9,909 bases of DNA from NCBI GenBank assembly GCA_964639335.1, contig CAZXCJ010000038.1, positions 1-9,909 of the forward strand, written 5' to 3'. The translations under genes and the position numbers were made by a program. Shown here one piece after another: positions 5,596 to 9,909 of this stretch. The notes under the pieces were generated by a model. That model did no database searches and was not told where the DNA came from. It was given only the letters and a program-made list of their open reading frames with translations. Position 1 is the stretch's first letter; every line of letters begins with the position of its first letter. Origin of the DNA: JAIOTH01 sp964639335. Lineage in GTDB: Bacteria > Patescibacteriota > Patescibacteriia > UBA1558 > S5-K13.

Positions 5596-6577
5596 TAAAA
5601 AAATATTATTTTCAGGGATACAGCCCACAGGTGATTTACACATTGGGAATTATTTAGGTGCTTTGAAAAATTGGGTTGAATTGCAGGATAAATATGAATG
5701 TTTTTATTCAATTGTGGATTTACATGCCATTACAATTGATTATGATCCAGCCAAATATAAAGAGCAGATCTTAGATACTGCTATTGACCTTTTGGCCATA
5801 GGCATTGATCCTAAAAAATCAGTTTTATTTGTTCAATCCCAGGTTCCAGAGCATACAGAATTAACTTGGTTATTTAATACCTTGACCCCAATAGCCGAGT
5901 TACAAAGGATGACACAGTTTAAAGATAAATCTCGGCAAAATGCTCAAAATATTAATATGGGCTTGTTTGATTATCCGGTTTTACAAGCAGCTGACATTTT
6001 ACTTTATAAAGGAGAATTAGTGCCAGTTGGCGAAGACCAATTGCAACACTTGGAATTTGCTAATACTATTGTTCGGAAATTTAATAATAAATTTGGTGAG
6101 TATTTTCAAAAAATTGAACCCATTGTTAGTAAAACTGCTCGGATAATGTCTTTACAAGAACCAAAAAATAAAATGTCAAAATCTTTGGGGCCTAATCATT
6201 ATATAGCCCTGCGAGATGATGAAGAGACTGTTAAAAAGAAAATAATGAGCGCAATTACAGATGCCGGTCCTCAAGAAAGTGGACGCATGTCTCCAGGAGT
6301 TGATAATTTATTTACATTATTAGAAAATTTTGCAGATGAGAAAATTTCTAAGAAGTTTAATCTAGATTATCATAATGGTAATTTAAAATATTCAGAACTA
6401 AAGTCAAAACTTGCTGAAGCTATTATAAATACTTTAAAACCTATTCAAGCAAATATAGCTAAATTAGAAAAAGATAAAACTAAAGTTAAAAAGATTTTAA
6501 CAGAAAATGCTAAAAAAGCTAAAAAAATTGCTGAGAAAAATATTTTAGAGATTAAGGAAAAGATGGGACTGGTGTAA
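5564..6577 (+). CDS. trpS: Tryptophan--tRNA ligase
   Basis: TrpS is a class I aminoacyl-tRNA synthetase that charges tRNA-Trp in the cytoplasm. The 337-residue protein has the normal bacterial length. It shows the N-terminal F-S-G-I-Q-P-T-G-D-L-H-I-G-N stretch (16-29, the HIGH-type motif at 26-29), the D-Y-P-V-L-Q-A-A-D-I-L-L-Y segment (136-148) and the V-G-E-D-Q-Q/L-H nucleotide/tryptophan pocket (155-162). The KMSKS loop is at 203-207, followed by G-V-D-N-L near 245-249 and an anticodon-binding helical tail ending E-K-M-G-L-V. All core motifs are intact. The start is fixed by TATAAT nine bases upstream and by homology beginning at about residue 12. It is followed after the stop by a GC-rich palindrome and a bidirectional terminator. 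Confidence 0.96.
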   Translation: MTKEELSNGLNKKILFSGIQPTGDLHIGNYLGALKNWVELQDKYECFYSIVDLHAITIDYDPAKYKEQILDTAIDLLAIGIDPKKSVLFVQSQVPEHTELTWLFNTLTPIAELQRMTQFKDKSRQNAQNINMGLFDYPVLQAADILLYKGELVPVGEDQLQHLEFANTIVRKFNNKFGEYFQKIEPIVSKTARIMSLQEPKNKMSKSLGPNHYIALRDDEETVKKKIMSAITDAGPQESGRMSPGVDNLFTLLENFADEKISKKFNLDYHNGNLKYSELKSKLAEAIINTLKPIQANIAKLEKDKTKVKKILTENAKKAKKIAEKNILEIKEKMGLV

Positions 6578-6579
6578 CT

Positions 6580-6701
6580 CCCTCACCCCTCTTCACTTCG
6601 TCAAGTCTTGCTTAACTCCGTTCAGCTCCCCTCTCCCTTCCTCCCCTTATTATAAGGGGAGGTGTCCGCAGGACGGAGGGGTAGGGAGATAGGGGTGAGG
6701 G
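6580..6701. repeat. GC-rich nested palindrome between trpS and the convergent gene
   Basis: Outer arms CCCTCACCCCT (6580-6590) and AGGGGTGAGGG (6691-6701) are perfectly complementary over 11 bases. At the centre, CCTCCCCTTA (6640-6649) and TAAGGGGAGG (6653-6662) form a perfect ten-pair hairpin around TTA. Between them lie further pyrimidine-rich and purine-rich stretches that pair imperfectly. The base composition is far from that of the AT-rich genes around it. It starts two bases after the trpS stop. It looks like a dispersed palindromic repeat that could also act in transcript ending. Confidence 0.65.
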
Positions 6702-6732
6702 TGTGAAATTGTAAAGTTCAAATTATAAAAAT

Positions 6733-6760
6733 AGCTCCACTTTATGTGGAGCTTTAATTT
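6733..6760. terminator. Bidirectional intrinsic terminator
   Basis: AGCTCCAC (6733-6740) and GTGGAGCT (6746-6753) form a perfect eight-pair stem around TTTAT. On the plus strand it is followed by TTAATTT (end of trpS transcripts). On the minus strand the stem is followed by ATTTTTATAA (end of the 229-aa gene's transcripts). Its position between two convergent genes supports the call. Confidence 0.8.
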
Positions 6761-6786
6761 GCTGAAATTTTTTATACCCTCTTGGT

Positions 6787-7476
6787 TTATAATATAGCAA
6801 GAGCCTTACTCAATTTTTCGGGGCATAGAGCATTAATTTTCAACCAACGATTGGAAGAAGCACCCTCAATTTTTGTACCTATAATAGTCTTGTGAGATTT
6901 CATACCATCATAGCTACCTCTTTGATAAATTTCTAAGAAAGACAAGAAAAAATTGACTGTAAACATAGCACGGGTTTCATCTGTTTCCGGGAGGCCCTCT
7001 TTAACCAAGTCTTGGTATGCTATATCAAAACTTTGCTCTATGAGTTTTAAGGCGTCTTTCCCTTTAGATAAATATTTTGTTTTCTCAATTTTTCTACCCG
7101 CCTTTTTTATTTCTTCTTCAAATTGTAATTCAAGGGCTCCAGGAAGTTCTTTATATCTTTCAGTTGAGGCACCAAAAACATCTATAATTTTAATCTTATT
7201 ACTTTTCACAATCATATCTACAGCACCTAGTGGATAAGCCTCTTTCATATCTATCATATCTATAGCACCTAGTTGATAAGCCTCTTTGCTGCAATGGATG
7301 AAATGTGCATTAAATAATGCTTTTGTTCTTTTAGTATCAGGAAGTCCCTTCTTTACCAGATTTGAATATGCATCATTTAAAATTCCGACCATGTTTTTTA
7401 AGGTTTGTCTTGTATCAATTGAGTATTTTACTTGAGCCAGTTTTTCTAATTTCTTTTGAAATTTGCTATTTTTCAT
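6787..7476 (-). CDS. Two-repeat protein of unknown function, 229 aa
   Basis: I do not recognise the family. The protein has two homologous units. Residues 26-75 and 143-192 align without gaps over 50 positions with 20 identities, sharing AY--LVK-GLP-T--T-A-F---F, then YQ-G--D. Similarity continues into a GAS--R motif (102-107 and 205-210). Unit 1 holds an extra 14 residues (KEAY-LGA-DMI repeated) caused by a recent in-frame 42-base duplication. A charged linker (about 116-142) joins the units. Predicted character is helical and soluble; there is no signal peptide, membrane helix or catalytic motif that I can name. It has a full SD (AGGAGG, four bases before ATG 7476) and a TTGACA promoter, so it is well equipped for expression. 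It is convergent with trpS and divergent from clpC. The repeats may bind a protein or nucleic acid, which is speculation. Confidence 0.8.
   Translation of the reverse strand: MKNSKFQKKLEKLAQVKYSIDTRQTLKNMVGILNDAYSNLVKKGLPDTKRTKALFNAHFIHCSKEAYQLGAIDMIDMKEAYPLGAVDMIVKSNKIKIIDVFGASTERYKELPGALELQFEEEIKKAGRKIEKTKYLSKGKDALKLIEQSFDIAYQDLVKEGLPETDETRAMFTVNFFLSFLEIYQRGSYDGMKSHKTIIGTKIEGASSNRWLKINALCPEKLSKALAIL
7211..7287. repeat. Recent in-frame tandem duplication, 42-bp period
   Basis: Bases 7211-7245 and 7253-7287 are direct copies differing at only 2 of 35 positions, with a start-to-start distance of 42 bases (14 codons). It duplicates the protein segment KEAYQLGAIDM as KEAYPLGAVDM. Frame is preserved. 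Confidence 0.9.
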
Positions 7477-7480
7477 TTTT

Positions 7481-7486
7481 CCTCCT
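7481..7486 (-). promoter_or_regulatory. Shine-Dalgarno site of the 229-aa gene
   Basis: The minus strand reads AGGAGG, then AAAA, then ATG (7476). The consensus core and the spacing equal those of the 51-aa peptide gene. It fixes the start and contrasts with the SD-less starts of secG, trpS and clpC. Confidence 0.8.
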
Positions 7487-7507
7487 GTTAATTTTTTTAT
7501 TTATCTA

Positions 7508-7536
7508 ATCTTATAAAAGTATTAGTTTTTTGTCAA
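7508..7536 (-). promoter_or_regulatory. Promoter of the 229-aa gene: TTGACA, 17-bp spacer, TAAGAT
   Basis: The minus strand has a perfect -35 TTGACA (7536-7531) and TAAGAT (7513-7508) after 17 bases; TATAAG (7515-7510) is an alternative with a 15-base spacer. Transcription would start near 7500, leaving a leader of about 24 bases that contains the SD. Confidence 0.55.
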
Positions 7537-7601
7537 CCATAATGAAGTGTTTTTTTGATTCTTTGATTCACTCTGGACAATATATAAAATATGGTTTAAA
7601 A

Positions 7602-7610
7602 TGCTATAAT
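7602..7610 (+). promoter_or_regulatory. Extended -10 promoter (TGCTATAAT) of clpC
   Basis: TG-C-TATAAT is a consensus extended -10, which can work without a -35. TGGACA at 7574-7579 is 25 bases away, too far to serve. The transcript would start near 7617 with a leader of about 45 bases. No CIRCE or CtsR heat-shock operator was seen around it. Confidence 0.55.
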
Positions 7611-7661
7611 GTAAATATAACTAGCTTGTAGCAAAGCCTACTATGCTATGTACATAAAATT

Positions 7662-9909
7662 ATGGAGACAAACAATAACATTTTTAATAAATTTTCCAAA
7701 CATTTAAAGACCGTTTTGGTGCGGGCTCAGGATTTGGCTTTTTCTATTAATAAAAAAGAGATTAATGTTTGGGAGATTTTATATGCCTTAGCCATAGAAA
7801 GGGGTTCGGTGGCTTTTGGTCTATTTTCTAATAAGGGCATTAAGCCAGTAGATTTTAAAGAGCAGGCCATTAAAGAAGCCAAACCGCAAAAAGAAAAATC
7901 ATTAACAAAGAATTTTAATGTACCGCAATTTTCTTTAAAATCGCAAAAAATAATTGAAAAAGCAGTTAAAATTGCCTATCAAAACAAACATGCTTATATT
8001 GGCAGTGAACATTTACTAAGCGCAGTTTTGAAAAGCAATATTAAAGAAGTTGATAATTTTTTAAAAGAGAAAAAGATTGATAAAAATGAATTAATAAAAG
8101 AAGTAGATGCCTTGCTTTTAAACACCAGCAAATTGTCAGATTTAATTGATGATACTTTGTCTAATGTTAATGTTTTGGAAAAAATGATTATGGGCGGTAA
8201 TATGATGGAAACTGGTCCAGTGCCTCAATTTACCATGGAATTAACTTCAGCTGAAATACAGAAAAAAATTGATCCAGTCATAGGCCGTCAAAAAGAAATT
8301 GATAGATTGATTCAGATATTAAGCAGAAGAACTAAAAATAATCCAATTCTTTTGGGCGAGTCCGGAGTTGGCAAAACTGCTATTGTAGAGGGCCTAGCCA
8401 AGAGAATAGTAGAGGGAGATGTGCCAGATGTTTTATTGGAAAAAAAGATTATTTCTTTGGACTTAGGTTCTGTTATCGCTGGCACTATATATAGGGGAGA
8501 GTTTGAGAAAAGGTTAAAGAAAATTATTGATGATGCCAAGAAAGATGAAAATATAATTTTATTTATAGATGAAATTCATACTTTGATTGGTATGGGAGCA
8601 ACCAGTGGTCAATTAGATGCAGCTAATTTATTAAAGCCAGAATTAGCTAAAGGAGATTTAAAGGTTATTGGAGCCACTACTGTTCAAGAATATAAAAAAT
8701 ATGTTGAATCTGATGTGGCTTTTGAAAGAAGATTTCAGTCGATTGTAATTGATGAATCAACGGCTAGTGAAACCAAGGAAATTATTCATGGTTTGCGGGA
8801 TAATTATGAAAAATATCATGCAGTTAAAATTACGGATGAGGCCATTAAGGCTGCCGTAGATTTAAGTCAAAGATATTTACCAGAAAAATTTTTGCCAGAC
8901 AAGGCCATTGATTTAATTGATGAAGCAGCCTCAAAATTTAAGGTAAAAAAATTAAAAAATGGCAGCTTAAAAAAGATTATCCAATTAAAAGGTGATTTAA
9001 AAAATACAAGCGAAGAAAAAGAAGTGGCTATTGATAAAGATGATTATGAAAAAGCTATATTTTATAAAGAAAATGAAGATAAAATAATTAAAGAATTAAA
9101 TAAATTAAATCAAGAAAAATTAAATAAGGTAAAATTTTTAGGCCAAATAAATGCCAAAGATATTGCAGAAGTTGTTTCTCATATGATTAATATCCCAATG
9201 GATGAGTTAATGAAATCCGAAAAAAAGAAATTAATTAGATTAGAAAAAAATTTATCCAAAAATTTGATTGGACAAAGCGAGATTATAAAAGATGTTTCCG
9301 AATATATTAGAAGGGCTAAGGCCGGTTTAGCCAATCCAAATAAACCATTGGCTTCTTTTATGTTTTTAGGGCCATCAGGAGTCGGAAAAACAGAAACTGC
9401 CAAGGTTTTGGCCCGAGAGGTTTATAATAATGAAAAGGCCTTGATTAAGATTGACATGTCTGAATTTTCTGAGAAATTTAACTCTTCAAAATTAATTGGT
9501 GCTCCAGCCGGCTATATTGGGTATAAGGATTCTAATAAATTTACTGACCAAGTGCGGATGAAGCCATATTCCATAGTTTTATTTGATGAGATAGAAAAAG
9601 CTCATCCAGATGTTTTTAATTTATTATTGCCTGTTTTAGAAGAGGGCTATATTACTGACGCCACAGGAAAAACTATTAATTTTAAAAATACCATTATTAT
9701 TATGACTTCTAATATCGGCAACGAGCAATTTAATAAGCATGCTTCTATAGGTTTTAATGTGCCAAGCAAAACCAAAAAAGAAATTATAGATGAGGAATAT
9801 GAAGGGTTGGAAAATAAGGTTAGAAATTCTCTGTCTGATTATTTTCGACCAGAGTTTTTAAATCGTTTAGATAAAATTTTAGTATTTCGACCATTGGACG
9901 TTAAAAATA
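7662..9909 (+). CDS. clpC: ClpC-type AAA+ ATP-dependent unfoldase, 3' end cut by the window
   Basis: The frame stays open from ATG 7662 to the right edge (749 codons, no stop), so the gene is partial only because the window ends. ClpC is a hexameric unfoldase that feeds proteins to ClpP. Domains: a Clp N-terminal pair of repeats (about 8-45, divergent, and 88-125); first AAA+ module with Walker A GESGVGKT (232-239), pore segment Y-R-G-E-F-E, Walker B with Asp303-Glu304 and an E-R-R-F arginine finger. A short middle domain (about 427-490) contains D-Y-E-K-A, of ClpC rather than long ClpB type. The second module has Walker A GPSGVGKT (570-577), pore motif G-Y-I-G-Y, Walker B Asp642-Glu643, and RPEFLNRLD. 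The usual L-L-Q after Walker B reads L-L-P. No SD is visible. The missing end prevents checking for the ClpP-docking loop. An alternative name is ClpA/ClpB-like; ClpC is preferred. Confidence 0.93.
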   Translation, partial: METNNNIFNKFSKHLKTVLVRAQDLAFSINKKEINVWEILYALAIERGSVAFGLFSNKGIKPVDFKEQAIKEAKPQKEKSLTKNFNVPQFSLKSQKIIEKAVKIAYQNKHAYIGSEHLLSAVLKSNIKEVDNFLKEKKIDKNELIKEVDALLLNTSKLSDLIDDTLSNVNVLEKMIMGGNMMETGPVPQFTMELTSAEIQKKIDPVIGRQKEIDRLIQILSRRTKNNPILLGESGVGKTAIVEGLAKRIVEGDVPDVLLEKKIISLDLGSVIAGTIYRGEFEKRLKKIIDDAKKDENIILFIDEIHTLIGMGATSGQLDAANLLKPELAKGDLKVIGATTVQEYKKYVESDVAFERRFQSIVIDESTASETKEIIHGLRDNYEKYHAVKITDEAIKAAVDLSQRYLPEKFLPDKAIDLIDEAASKFKVKKLKNGSLKKIIQLKGDLKNTSEEKEVAIDKDDYEKAIFYKENEDKIIKELNKLNQEKLNKVKFLGQINAKDIAEVVSHMINIPMDELMKSEKKKLIRLEKNLSKNLIGQSEIIKDVSEYIRRAKAGLANPNKPLASFMFLGPSGVGKTETAKVLAREVYNNEKALIKIDMSEFSEKFNSSKLIGAPAGYIGYKDSNKFTDQVRMKPYSIVLFDEIEKAHPDVFNLLLPVLEEGYITDATGKTINFKNTIIIMTSNIGNEQFNKHASIGFNVPSKTKKEIIDEEYEGLENKVRNSLSDYFRPEFLNRLDKILVFRPLDVKN

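Noticed and set aside
6953..7237. Plus-strand open frame opposite the 229-aa gene
   Set aside because: The minus-strand gene has a promoter, SD and internal protein repeats; the opposite frame has none.
7540..7661. CIRCE or CtsR heat-shock operator before clpC
   Set aside because: Neither the TTAGCACTC inverted repeat nor tandem GGTCAAA heptads are present.
8312..8539. Minus-strand open frame inside clpC
   Set aside because: It lies antisense to the Walker A region of ClpC and has no start signals.
9179..9403. Second minus-strand open frame inside clpC
   Set aside because: It lies antisense to the second AAA+ module; shadow frame.
1..9909. UGA recoded as glycine, as in Gracilibacteria/Absconditabacteria
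   Set aside because: No in-frame UGA was found in secG, the solute-binding protein, rnj, trpS, the 229-aa gene or clpC; the standard code suffices.
1..9909. tRNA genes, CRISPR arrays or transposase genes
   Set aside because: No T-loop-like motif with flanking stems, no regularly spaced repeats and no transposase-like frame were found on either strand by eye.

Overview
The window looks like a piece of a chromosome from a small-genome, AT-rich bacterium, most likely a member of the Candidate Phyla Radiation (Patescibacteria, Parcubacteria-like). This placement is inference. It rests on low GC content, the style of the N-terminally anchored family 5 solute-binding protein, a lysine-rich RNase J with an N-terminal extension, weak or absent Shine-Dalgarno (SD) sites at most starts, and intergenic spaces packed with degenerate palindromes. 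All complete genes read normally in the standard code: no in-frame UGA occurs and every stop is TAA.

Layout. On the minus strand at the left edge, an apparently leaderless gene for a 132-residue four-helix membrane protein (181-579) is followed 13 bases later by an unlisted small gene for a 51-residue hydrophobic peptide with a perfect SD (13-168). About 660 bases without a convincing gene follow (580-1245). They hold nested inverted repeats, a near-perfect cruciform, another hairpin and the secG promoter. On the plus strand come secG (best start 1246, not 1219), a membrane-anchored peptide/nickel-type solute-binding protein (1647-3377), RNase J (3542-5308) and tryptophanyl-tRNA synthetase (5564-6577). 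After trpS there is a GC-rich nested palindrome and a bidirectional terminator. These separate trpS from a convergent minus-strand gene of unknown function (6787-7476). That protein is built from two homologous repeats, the first enlarged by a recent 42-base duplication. Diverging from it is a ClpC-type AAA+ unfoldase (7662 onward) that runs off the right edge.

How the genes relate. The recognised genes are housekeeping: protein export (SecG), oligopeptide capture (a likely nutrient route for an auxotrophic, host-dependent cell), mRNA turnover (RNase J), aminoacylation (TrpS) and protein quality control (ClpC). They do not form one pathway, and most appear to have their own promoters. The main novelty lies in the start signals (TATAAT exactly nine bases before ATG at two genes), the two-repeat 229-residue protein, the unlisted 51-residue peptide, the altered metal-ligand motif in RNase J, and the pairing potential around the trpS start. 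No defence island, CRISPR array, tRNA, rRNA or transposase was seen.
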